Below, in pieces: positions 53,900 to 61,184 of a DNA stretch of 64,000 nt. Origin of the DNA: Lachnospiraceae bacterium. GTDB taxonomy: Bacteria > Bacillota > Clostridia > Lachnospirales > Lachnospiraceae. Under the pieces are notes generated by a model. It made no database searches, was not told the DNA's origin, and saw nothing but the letters and a program-made list of their open reading frames with translations. The DNA lies in contig JAFPWO010000024.1 of NCBI GenBank assembly GCA_017394885.1, forward strand, positions 1-64,000, given 5' to 3'. The position numbers were made by a program, and so were the translations under genes. Positions within the stretch are counted from its first letter, which is position 1. Every line of letters starts with the position of its first letter.

Positions 53900-54418
53900 A
53901 TGAACAGCACCGCAACAAAAAAGATCGTTATTACCGGCGTACTGATGGCCATGAATATCATCATGAGCTCCAGTATGCTTTCCATACCGGTTCCGGGCGG
54001 CCATATGTATCTGAATGACGTGATCATCGTGACGGCCGCTGTGCTGCTGGATCCGTTCTATGCATTTTGCGTGGGCGGCATCGGGGCCTTTCTGGGGGAT
54101 CTGTTTTTCTATCCCACACCGATGTTTGTCTCTCTTGCGGTCCACGGGCTGCAGGCGGTCGTGATTTCGCTCTGCGCGCATAAGCTTTTCGGCAATAAAA
54201 AACCGGTGGCAGCTTCCGTGATCGGCGCCGTCATCGGCTGGATTATTACTTTTACGGGATATACGCTCGGCCGGGCTTTTGTCTATGCGACGCCGGCTGC
54301 CGCGATCGCCAAGCTTCCCTTCCAGATTCTGCAGACTGCGGTGGGTTCCGCCCTGGCCCTGCTTCTTTGCTGGAAAGCCGGGATCGTAAAGCTCTATCAC
54401 CGGATCCTGGAGGAATAA
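53900..54418 (+). CDS. ECF transporter S component
   Basis: 172 residues, about six membrane segments, preceded by AAGGAGG. The sequence pattern (MNIIMSS start, YLNDVIIVTAAVLLDPFYAF, GGIGAFLGDLFFY) fits small-molecule-binding S components that pair with a shared EcfAAT module encoded elsewhere. Because its divergent neighbour is a PdxR-like MocR regulator, pyridoxine or a related B6 vitamer is a reasonable guess at the substrate; the protein itself does not prove this. Confidence 0.85.
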   Translation: MNSTATKKIVITGVLMAMNIIMSSSMLSIPVPGGHMYLNDVIIVTAAVLLDPFYAFCVGGIGAFLGDLFFYPTPMFVSLAVHGLQAVVISLCAHKLFGNKKPVAASVIGAVIGWIITFTGYTLGRAFVYATPAAAIAKLPFQILQTAVGSALALLLCWKAGIVKLYHRILEE

Positions 54419-54459
54419 ACCTGCTCCAAGAGAATGGAATCGGAAAGCTCCCGGATCAT

Positions 54460-56151
54460 TCATTTCTGCCGCTGTCTGCGGCTTTTTCTTTTTTTCAGGA
54501 TCCCATAGAAAAGAGCAGAAACGGTTGCCAGCGCGCAGAGGATCCCGGCGGTGCGCAGGAGCGTTTTCGCCTTGGCCGGGGCGGTATTTCCTTCCTGGCT
54601 CTGCGTTGTTTCTTCTGTCTCCGGATCCGCGGCGGGGATGAGCGGCGCGGGAATCGTAAGGCTCTCTTCCTTTCCGGAAGAGATGGGAACATCTTCTGTT
54701 TCCGCCTGCGTCAGTGCCGCAGTCTCTTCTGTCGGCGTTTCCGTTTCCGGCGGCGCTGTTGTAAGCATTTCCGCATCGGTGCTATCTCCCGCTTCCGGCG
54801 TTTCTTCCGTTGCTGCAGTCGCCTCCGTTTCCGGCGGCTCCGTTGTTGTTTCTTCTGTTTCCTCTTCCGAGCTGGCCGGGATCAGCGGCGCCTGATCTTT
54901 ATACAGCGTGATATTCTCGTAGAAATCCGTTTTTCTGACGTCCTCTCCCACCAGGGAGCGCCACAGGCCGTAATCGCAGGGGCTGTAGGCCGGAAAGCCG
55001 GCCGAGCTGGTCACGGGATTCTCCTCCGTTCCGATCAGCCAGTCCCGGTAGCGCGTTCCCTGCTGGGAAATGTGACAGAGGAAAGCCTGCTGCGAGACCT
55101 GGTATGCCGTCTTTCTGTCAAAATAGGATAGCGGCGTGTCGATCGAAAACCAGATCTTCTGATCCCAGTACAAATGGACGTAGGTTTTGGGAACGTCCCA
55201 GGTCCCGAAGCACTGCGCGGATTCCGGGTAGCGGGAAGCGTCGGAGGCCGCCAGTACCGCGTCGCGCATGGCATGCGAAGAGAGCCGGTGCGCCCCGTGG
55301 CCGTACTCCCCGTTGATATCGTGAACGAGTACGATCTGCGGCTGAAAACGGCGCAGCAGGCTGACCTGGGCCTTCACCATGTCATCAAAACGGTAGCCCA
55401 GTTCCTCAAAGATCTTAAGACTCTCTTCTTCGGTATCCACCCGCTTCGTATCCGTGAATTCCCCGATGACCGGATAGCGGGTGAGCCCGCAGGCCCACAG
55501 GCCGTTTAACTGCTCGTGCGGCCGGTCGTGCCGCGTCCAGTGATTGGTAAAATAACAGACCTGGATCTCAGCGCCGCGGGCCACCGCATCGGGCACCGCA
55601 CCGGCAAAGAACAGCTGATCATCGTCCGAATGGCAGGCCAGCAGCAAGACGTCTGCCGGCCCCTCGGCCGGCCGCCAGGTCTGTACGAAATCCGGCAGTG
55701 TATCGCCCGCCGACAGGACGTAGAGGTCCGCGATCGTGACTGAAGCCGGGAAGGAAAGTATTAGTTCGCGGACGTCCGCCTCTTCGGCTTTCTGATACTC
55801 GTGCAGGAAGCCGTACTGCCCGCAGGAGCGTTCCCGGCCGGCGCTCTGCAGCGTCCAGTCGCCCGGGATCCGGTCAAAAACAATATAGAGGCCGCCGATC
55901 GGCTGAGCCGCTTCCACCCGGATCTGCGTGCCGGCGGCATACCACTGCCAGGTATCCTCCCGGCCGTCTCTCACGGTCCACGGAACCGCCGCGCCTCCCG
56001 CCGTGATCGTGCAGCTGCCCGTGATATCCGCGGCCGGCGTATCTGCCTTTGCCGCAGAAGAAAAAAAGAAAAGCAGGACAAGAAAGACTGCCGGGATCAG
56101 GCAGGCTCTTGCACTCCGTGTTCTTTTTTGTCTGCTGCATTTCTTATCCAT
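54460..56151 (-). CDS. Secreted, membrane-anchored PIG-L family deacetylase
   Basis: 563 residues. Signal peptide (~15-36), an N-terminal beta domain (~40-150), PIG-L/LmbE zinc deacetylase domain (~165-410) with the first ligand box ACHSDDDQ (His174, Asp177; classical AHPDDE, so the Glu is Asp) and the later HDINGEYGHGAH (His277, 285, 288), a long Thr/Glu/Pro-rich stalk (~420-520), and a C-terminal membrane helix with a basic tail. This predicts an enzyme displayed outside the membrane acting on N-acetylglucosamine-type sugars. Follows a small membrane protein by 7 bases. Confidence 0.88.
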   Translation of the reverse strand: MDKKCSRQKRTRSARACLIPAVFLVLLFFFSSAAKADTPAADITGSCTITAGGAAVPWTVRDGREDTWQWYAAGTQIRVEAAQPIGGLYIVFDRIPGDWTLQSAGRERSCGQYGFLHEYQKAEEADVRELILSFPASVTIADLYVLSAGDTLPDFVQTWRPAEGPADVLLLACHSDDDQLFFAGAVPDAVARGAEIQVCYFTNHWTRHDRPHEQLNGLWACGLTRYPVIGEFTDTKRVDTEEESLKIFEELGYRFDDMVKAQVSLLRRFQPQIVLVHDINGEYGHGAHRLSSHAMRDAVLAASDASRYPESAQCFGTWDVPKTYVHLYWDQKIWFSIDTPLSYFDRKTAYQVSQQAFLCHISQQGTRYRDWLIGTEENPVTSSAGFPAYSPCDYGLWRSLVGEDVRKTDFYENITLYKDQAPLIPASSEEETEETTTEPPETEATAATEETPEAGDSTDAEMLTTAPPETETPTEETAALTQAETEDVPISSGKEESLTIPAPLIPAADPETEETTQSQEGNTAPAKAKTLLRTAGILCALATVSALFYGILKKRKSRRQRQK

Positions 56152-56158
56152 GCCTGCA

Positions 56159-56512
56159 TCAACCCTCTTTGCGGGCGGTATCTTTATTTCTTTTCCGCAT
56201 CAGCAGCCAGAAGCCGCCGCTTACGCCTACGGCCAGCCCCACCAGAATAACGATGGATCGAATTCCGGAGCGGACCTCGTCTTCCATATCCGGGAAAGCG
56301 GCCGCCGTCGTGGCTCTCGCGGTCGGCGCCGCTTTGGACGGCCGGCCCGGAAGGACTTCATCGCTTTGGCCGGGCGCTCCGGATACCGCGCTTTCTGCAG
56401 CGGTCCCTTTCGCCTCCGCGGGCCTCACAGGGAAAAGCAGCAGGAAGAAAGCAAAAAAGCAGGCAAGCAGATAGCCCGAAAGAATCATTCGGTGCCGATA
56501 CCTTTTTCCCAT
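56159..56512 (-). CDS. Small secreted type I membrane protein, unrecognised
   Basis: 117 residues. Signal peptide (~9-34, ending in AEA), a Pro/Ala/Thr-rich outer segment of ~50 residues, one membrane helix (~84-104) and a basic tail RKRNKDTARKEG. No enzyme motif. It precedes the PIG-L gene in the same operon and shares its layout of stalk, C-terminal helix and basic tail, so the two may work together. Confidence 0.75.
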   Translation of the reverse strand: MGKRYRHRMILSGYLLACFFAFFLLLFPVRPAEAKGTAAESAVSGAPGQSDEVLPGRPSKAAPTARATTAAAFPDMEDEVRSGIRSIVILVGLAVGVSGGFWLLMRKRNKDTARKEG

Positions 56513-56549
56513 CGCTGCCTCCTCTCCCGCACTGCGATTTTTTAAAGAA

Positions 56550-56573
56550 ACGGGGATGTTTCCACACCCCCGT
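56550..56573 (-). terminator. pnp terminator
   Basis: Minus strand ACGGGG and CCCCGT arms extended by TGT/ACA across a mismatch, GGAA loop, then TTCTTT. Separates pnp from the downstream surface operon. Confidence 0.7.
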
Positions 56574-56598
56574 GAATCCTTCTTTGCCCGGCGCCGCT

Positions 56599-58710
56599 TT
56601 ACTCCACGCGGGCACGGTCCTCGTCGGTCACGTCCTTCATGCTGAGGTTCACGCGGCCGAGTTTGTCGATCTCAATGACTTTCACGATGACTTCGTCGCC
56701 GACGTTCACGACGTCTTCGACCTTCTCCACGCGCTTCTTCGCGAGCTTGGAGATATGCACCATGCCGTCCTTGCCGGGGCACAGCTCGACAAACGCGCCG
56801 AAGTTCATCAGGCGGACGACGGTGCCTTTAAACACCTGGCCCTCTTCCACGTCGTTAACAATGGTCTCGATGATGCGGACGGCCTTGTGGATCATATCCA
56901 GATCAGTGCCGCACACCGCCACGGTGCCGTCGTCTTCGATATCGATCTGTACGCCGGTATCTTCGATGATCTTGTTGATGACCTTGCCCTGCTTGCCGAT
57001 GACGTCGCCGATCTTGGACGGATCGATCGAGAAGGACACGATCTTCGGCGCCCACTTCGAGATCTCGGGACGCGGCTTGTCGATAGCCTTGCTCATGACT
57101 TCGTCCATGATGTACAGGCGGGCTTCCTTGGTGCGGACCAGCGCTTCACGGATGATCTCGTCGGTCAGGCCGTGGATCTTGATATCCATCTGGATCGCGG
57201 TAATGCCCTTGTGGGTACCAGTAACCTTGAAGTCCATGTCGCCGAAGAAGTCTTCGATGCCCTGGATATCGGTCAGGACGACGTAATCGTCATCGGTCTC
57301 GCCGGTCACAAGACCGACGGAGATGCCGCCGACCATGGTCTTGATCGGCACGCCGGCCGCCATCAGCGCCATGCAGGAGGCACAGGTGGAAGCCATCGAG
57401 GTGGAGCCGTTGGATTCCATGGTCTCCGACACGCAGCGGATCGCGTAAGGGAAGTCTTCGACACTCGGCAGCACCGGCAGGAGCGCGCGCTCCGCCAGCG
57501 CACCGTGACCGATCTCCCGGCGGCCCGGGCCACGGGACGGCTTGGTCTCGCCGACCGACCAGCTCGGGAAATTATAGTGGTGCATATAGCGCTTGGATGT
57601 GATCTTGCGGTCCAGGCCGTCGATCTTCTGCGCTTCGGACATCGGCGCCAGCGTGCAGGCGTCCAGGATCTGGGTCTGCCCGCGGGTGAACATGGCCGAA
57701 CCGTGTGCGCGGGGCAGGATATCCACTTCCGCGGCCAGCGGGCGGATCTGATTGATCGCGCGGCCGTCGGGACGCTTGCGGTCCTTTAAGATCATCTTCC
57801 GGACTGTCACCTTTTGGAATTTGTAGATCGCTTCGCCCACGAAAGGCAGCCAGTCTTCATGCTCCTGCGCATAGCGCTCTTCCAGCTTTTCCGTGATCTC
57901 GCGGATCGCGGCGTCGCGCAGCTGCTTTTCATCATGGAAAACCGCGACTTCCATCGCTTCCGGCGTCACGAAGCTCACCATATCCTCATAGAGGCCTTCC
58001 GGCAGCTCATGGTGCTCGTAGTCGTGCTTTTCGCGGCCGCATTCGTCCACGATGGTCTGGATCCAGGCAATGATCTCCTTATTGATCTCATGGGCCTTCA
58101 TGATGGCTTCATACATGATCTTTTCGGGCACTTCGTTCGCGCCGGCTTCGATCATGATGACCTTTTCCGCCGTGGAAGCCACGGTCAGGGCCAGGTCGGA
58201 AGCAAAGCGCTGCTCCTCAGTCGGATTGATGCAGAGCTCGCCGTCCACCAGGCCGACCATGGTCGCTGCGATCGGGCCGTCAAACGGGATATCCGAGATG
58301 CTGGTCGCGATCGAGCAGCCGAGCATGGCGACAACGTCCGGATTGCAGTCCGGGTCCACGCTCATGATCAGATTGCTTAAGGTCACGTCGTTGCGGTAGT
58401 CCTTCGGGAACAGCGGACGCATCGGGCGGTCGATCACGCGGGACGCCAGGACGGCATGCTCACTGGCCTTGCCTTCGCGCTTGTTGAAGCCGCCGGGGAT
58501 CTTGCCCACGGAATACATTTTTTCTTCATAGTCTACCGTCAGCGGGAAGAAATCGATCCCGTCGCGCGGCTTTTCGGATGCGGTTGCGGTGGATAAAACG
58601 ATCGTGTCGCCGTAGTGCATGAACGCGGCGCCGTTGGCCTGCGCGCCGACTCTGCCGATATCCACGGAGAGGGTTCGGCCGGCCAGTTCCATAGAATAGG
58701 TTTTGTACAT
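56599..58710 (-). CDS. pnp: Polyribonucleotide nucleotidyltransferase (PNPase)
   Basis: 703 residues from the ATG at 58710 (AAAGGAG upstream); the frame stays open farther up into the leader but MYKTYSMELAGRTLSV is the family start. Two RNase PH domains with a helical linker, then KH (SKIGDVIGKQGKVINKI) and S1 (EGQVFKGTVVRLMNFGAFVEL) domains. 3'-5' phosphorolytic RNA decay. Follows rpsO, and its leader can fold into a long hairpin. Confidence 0.97.
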   Translation of the reverse strand: MYKTYSMELAGRTLSVDIGRVGAQANGAAFMHYGDTIVLSTATASEKPRDGIDFFPLTVDYEEKMYSVGKIPGGFNKREGKASEHAVLASRVIDRPMRPLFPKDYRNDVTLSNLIMSVDPDCNPDVVAMLGCSIATSISDIPFDGPIAATMVGLVDGELCINPTEEQRFASDLALTVASTAEKVIMIEAGANEVPEKIMYEAIMKAHEINKEIIAWIQTIVDECGREKHDYEHHELPEGLYEDMVSFVTPEAMEVAVFHDEKQLRDAAIREITEKLEERYAQEHEDWLPFVGEAIYKFQKVTVRKMILKDRKRPDGRAINQIRPLAAEVDILPRAHGSAMFTRGQTQILDACTLAPMSEAQKIDGLDRKITSKRYMHHYNFPSWSVGETKPSRGPGRREIGHGALAERALLPVLPSVEDFPYAIRCVSETMESNGSTSMASTCASCMALMAAGVPIKTMVGGISVGLVTGETDDDYVVLTDIQGIEDFFGDMDFKVTGTHKGITAIQMDIKIHGLTDEIIREALVRTKEARLYIMDEVMSKAIDKPRPEISKWAPKIVSFSIDPSKIGDVIGKQGKVINKIIEDTGVQIDIEDDGTVAVCGTDLDMIHKAVRIIETIVNDVEEGQVFKGTVVRLMNFGAFVELCPGKDGMVHISKLAKKRVEKVEDVVNVGDEVIVKVIEIDKLGRVNLSMKDVTDEDRARVE

Positions 58711-58740
58711 TCTTTCTTTTGCTCCTTTTCGTTTCCAGGA

Positions 58741-58816
58741 GGCAGAAGCTCGAAACAACAAATAAACCGATAACACGGGTTTACAGGCTTATTTGTAGTC
58801 TCGAAGGACCTCTGCC
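58741..58816 (-). promoter_or_regulatory. pnp leader: long imperfect hairpin
   Basis: The arms 58741-58768 and ~58785-58816 are complementary over most of their length (GGCAGA/TCTGCC at the base, CTCGAAAC/GT-TCGAG type pairing in the middle, ACAAATAA/TTATTTGT near the top). Such a stem 30 bases before pnp resembles the RNase III-cleaved, PNPase-controlled leader known in Escherichia coli. Confidence 0.6.
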
Positions 58817-58845
58817 GTCCCGATTCTGTGATACAATAAACTGAG

Positions 58846-58868
58846 AAAAAGGGTGGATTGCTCCACCC
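58846..58868 (-). terminator. rpsO terminator or attenuator before pnp
   Basis: Minus strand GGGTGGA, 4-base loop, TCCACCC, then TTTTTC. Lies 16 bases past the rpsO stop and upstream of pnp, so pnp needs readthrough or a weak promoter I could not define. Confidence 0.75.
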
Positions 58869-58884
58869 TGTTCCTTCCCCGGGA

Positions 58885-59151
58885 TTACTTACGAATGCCT
58901 AACTTCTCAATCAGGGCACGGTAAGCTTCAATGTCATTCTTCTTGACATAGTCAAGAAGGCCGCGGCGCTGACCGACTAACATGAACAGACCACGACGGG
59001 AGTGGTGATCCTTCTGGTGCACCTTCAGGTGCTCGGTGAGTTCGCGGATTCTTTCCGTAAGAAGGGCGATCTGGACTTCCGGCGAACCGGTGTCCTGCGG
59101 GTTCTTGCCGAATTCGGCGATGATTTCGGCCTTTCTTTCTTTGCTGGTCAT
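58885..59151 (-). CDS. rpsO: 30S ribosomal protein S15
   Basis: 88 residues, normal. [25 protein letters not shown] is the S15 helical core (given here in part: [18 protein letters not shown]). Binds the central domain of 16S rRNA. AGGAGG precedes the ATG; a structured leader lies between promoter and start. Confidence 0.97.
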   Translation of the reverse strand: MTSKERKAEIIAEFGKNPQDTGSPEVQIALLTERIRELTEHLKVHQKDHHSRRGLFMLVGQRRGLLDYVKKNDIEAYRALIEKLGIRK

Positions 59152-59175
59152 AACAGCCTCCTAAAATAATTCTTA

Positions 59176-59220
59176 CCTGTTACTGCGCTCCGGTCGGAGT
59201 CTCCGAAAGCCCGGTACAGG
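59176..59220 (-). promoter_or_regulatory. Candidate S15 leader structure
   Basis: CCTGT and ACAGG close a structure containing CCGG/CCGG and TCGG/CCGA pairs in the rpsO 5' untranslated region, ending ~24 bases before the start codon. S15 controls its own mRNA through such leaders in several bacteria; match to a known leader class not verified. Confidence 0.42.
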
Positions 59221-59231
59221 CGCACTGGAAT

Positions 59232-59260
59232 AATTTACCATAAGCCGTCGGAAAAGGCAA
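59232..59260 (-). promoter_or_regulatory. rpsO promoter
   Basis: Minus strand TTGCCT (59255-59260), 17-base spacer, TAAATT (59232-59237). Confidence 0.65.
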
Positions 59261-59279
59261 GCAAAATCTTTCTTTCCTC

Positions 59280-59720
59280 TTACTTTTCTTTTATATATTC
59301 CGTAATGATCCCGGTACAGACGGCAATAAAGCCAACGAGTAAAATGAGGCCCCAATGCGTCATGTAATGCCAGTCCTCACCGACGCCGCCGCCACCGATC
59401 TTCCGGAACAGCGGAAGTATCAGGTTCGCGCCGATGACATAAAACAGAAACAGGTATGCCGCAAGCGACATGAGGACGAAGCGGAACGTCAGCAGCGCTG
59501 TCCTGCTTTTCTTCGGAGCAGACGGCGGATACAACAGCTCATCCATATCGGTCCCGAAGGCATCCGCCAGCCGGCCGACCATCCCGATATCCGGGAAGGA
59601 ACTGCCGTTTTCCCAGTTGGAGATCGTCTGCCGGGTAACCCCGGCCTTTTCCGCCAGCTGAGACTGGTTCCATCCGCGTGACAATCTCAGTCTCTTTATA
59701 TTGTTGGATATATCTGCCAT
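59280..59720 (-). CDS. XRE-family regulator with membrane segments
   Basis: 146 residues from the ATG at 59720, spaced 8 bases from AAAGGA (an ATG at 59729 sits on the Shine-Dalgarno). N-terminal helix-turn-helix (~4-60, WNQSQLAEKAGVTRQTISNW), then two hydrophobic segments (~75-98 and ~118-140). A membrane-tethered DNA-binding protein; such regulators in Firmicutes often control themselves or a nearby operon. It interrupts the usual ribF-rpsO order together with the NlpC/P60 gene. Confidence 0.88.
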   Translation of the reverse strand: MADISNNIKRLRLSRGWNQSQLAEKAGVTRQTISNWENGSSFPDIGMVGRLADAFGTDMDELLYPPSAPKKSRTALLTFRFVLMSLAAYLFLFYVIGANLILPLFRKIGGGGVGEDWHYMTHWGLILLVGFIAVCTGIITEYIKEK

Positions 59721-59735
59721 CGCCGCCATCCTTTC

Positions 59736-59760
59736 GGTATATTTGCAGAATCAATATACC
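59736..59760. promoter_or_regulatory. Inverted repeat at the XRE gene start
   Basis: GGTATAT, 11 bases, ATATACC. It overlaps the -10 box of the XRE promoter, an apt place for autoregulation by the encoded protein. Confidence 0.55.
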
Positions 59761-59781
59761 AGCAGAAGCGGCTTCTTACAA
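59753..59781 (-). promoter_or_regulatory. XRE gene promoter
   Basis: Minus strand TTGTAA (59776-59781), 17-base spacer, TATATT (59753-59758). Confidence 0.72.
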
Positions 59782-59834
59782 GGCAAAAGGCTTTGGCAAA
59801 ACGTTAAAACCACGTAACACCGGCTGAGGATCCA

Positions 59835-61178
59835 TTATTCTCCGATGATGCGCTTTAAGTACAGCGGTTCGGCAAAATCGTAGCGGGTGATAATGATGCC
59901 CCGGTCTTCGTTAAAGGCCTGGATCACCTGTTCGTTCCCGATATACATGGCCACATGGCTCACCCGGCCGAGATGCATGGTATCATAGAAAACCAGGTCG
60001 CCCGGCTTCATCTCGGAAAGCGGGATCTCCTTTCCCAGTTCCGCCTGTGCGGGGCTGTAATGCGCCAGATCGATCCCGAAAAACTTCCGGTACAGCAGCA
60101 TCACAAAGCCGGAGCAGTCGGTCCCGGTCACAAAGCTCTCCCCGCCCCACACATACGGAAAGCCCAGGAAGCGTTTGGCATATTCGACCATCTCATAGCG
60201 GCGGGCATCGCTGACATCCACGGCGGACGCCTCCGTCATCCGGTAATCCACCCGGCAGACCGTATTGCTGATGTAGCCTTCCTTCCAGATATCCGTCATA
60301 TAGACATGGTACCATTCCCCGCTTTCCGGCTGATCCGGAAGGAGGAGCAGGCAGTCTTCGCCTTCAAAAAGCAGGTGTCTGCGGTTGTCCCATCCGCCGC
60401 CCGTATCCGGGGTGAAGCGGACGTAGGCTTTATCCACCGTGACCGTCGCATAGCGCGGCATATTTAAAAGGGCTGTTTTCCAGGCTTCCTCCCCGGTCAG
60501 CAGATAGCTTTCGCAGACATAGCCTTCCGCGACATCTCCGGAAGAGATGCGGCGCCAGCGGATCCCGTCCGCCTCCGTGACCGTTTCATCCAGCAGTTCG
60601 CAGGCGCCGAGGTGCGTCAGCGTCCCCACGATCTCTTCTCCCGTCCCGGGCCGGCGGCGGATATTGAGCCGCGAATCCGGGACATTGGCCAGCGCCAGAT
60701 TGGTATAGCGGCTGAGGACTGCCATCCTTTCTTCCGCATCCGGGACCTGGACCTGTTCTGCCGTGGTTTCCGCTGCGGCTTCGGTCGTGGTTTCCGAGAT
60801 AGTTTCCGGTGTATTTTCCGTTGTCACTTCCAGCACCTCTTCGGTCGAAACGGTTTCCGTCGGGGCTTCAGTCGACATTTCGTTCGCCGCTTCGGTCGTT
60901 ACTTCGACCGCGGTTTCGGTCACGGGCTCCGCACTGGTCTCGGCCGAAGCCTCCGTACTCTGCGGCTGGGAAGCCGTTTCTTCTTCAGAAGCCGGCAGTG
61001 TTTCCGTTTCGGTTACGGGAACAGTAGAGGGTGCCATTGTTGTACGCATATCGATCTTGCTTTCCGACTCCCAGGCCGCTTCCGTCCGGGAAGGAGACGC
61101 GGTGCTTTCCGTCTTTTCCGCCGTACAGCCGCTCAGCAGCACAGCCAGCAGGATTCCCCCGTATAAGAATCGTTTCAT
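59835..61178 (-). CDS. NlpC/P60 cell-wall hydrolase lipoprotein
   Basis: 447 residues. Lipoprotein signal ending LLSGC (Cys18), a ~115-residue Thr/Glu/Val-rich stalk, two SH3-like regions (~165-300), and a C-terminal NlpC/P60 peptidase domain with catalytic GTDCSGFVMLLY (Cys at ~355) and SHVAMYIGN (His at ~415). Predicted D-glutamyl-diaminopimelate type endopeptidase acting on wall peptides outside the membrane. Starts 6 bases after the truB-ribF stop, with its ribosome-binding site inside the ribF end. Confidence 0.92.
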   Translation of the reverse strand: MKRFLYGGILLAVLLSGCTAEKTESTASPSRTEAAWESESKIDMRTTMAPSTVPVTETETLPASEEETASQPQSTEASAETSAEPVTETAVEVTTEAANEMSTEAPTETVSTEEVLEVTTENTPETISETTTEAAAETTAEQVQVPDAEERMAVLSRYTNLALANVPDSRLNIRRRPGTGEEIVGTLTHLGACELLDETVTEADGIRWRRISSGDVAEGYVCESYLLTGEEAWKTALLNMPRYATVTVDKAYVRFTPDTGGGWDNRRHLLFEGEDCLLLLPDQPESGEWYHVYMTDIWKEGYISNTVCRVDYRMTEASAVDVSDARRYEMVEYAKRFLGFPYVWGGESFVTGTDCSGFVMLLYRKFFGIDLAHYSPAQAELGKEIPLSEMKPGDLVFYDTMHLGRVSHVAMYIGNEQVIQAFNEDRGIIITRYDFAEPLYLKRIIGE

Positions 61179-61184
61179 ATCCGT

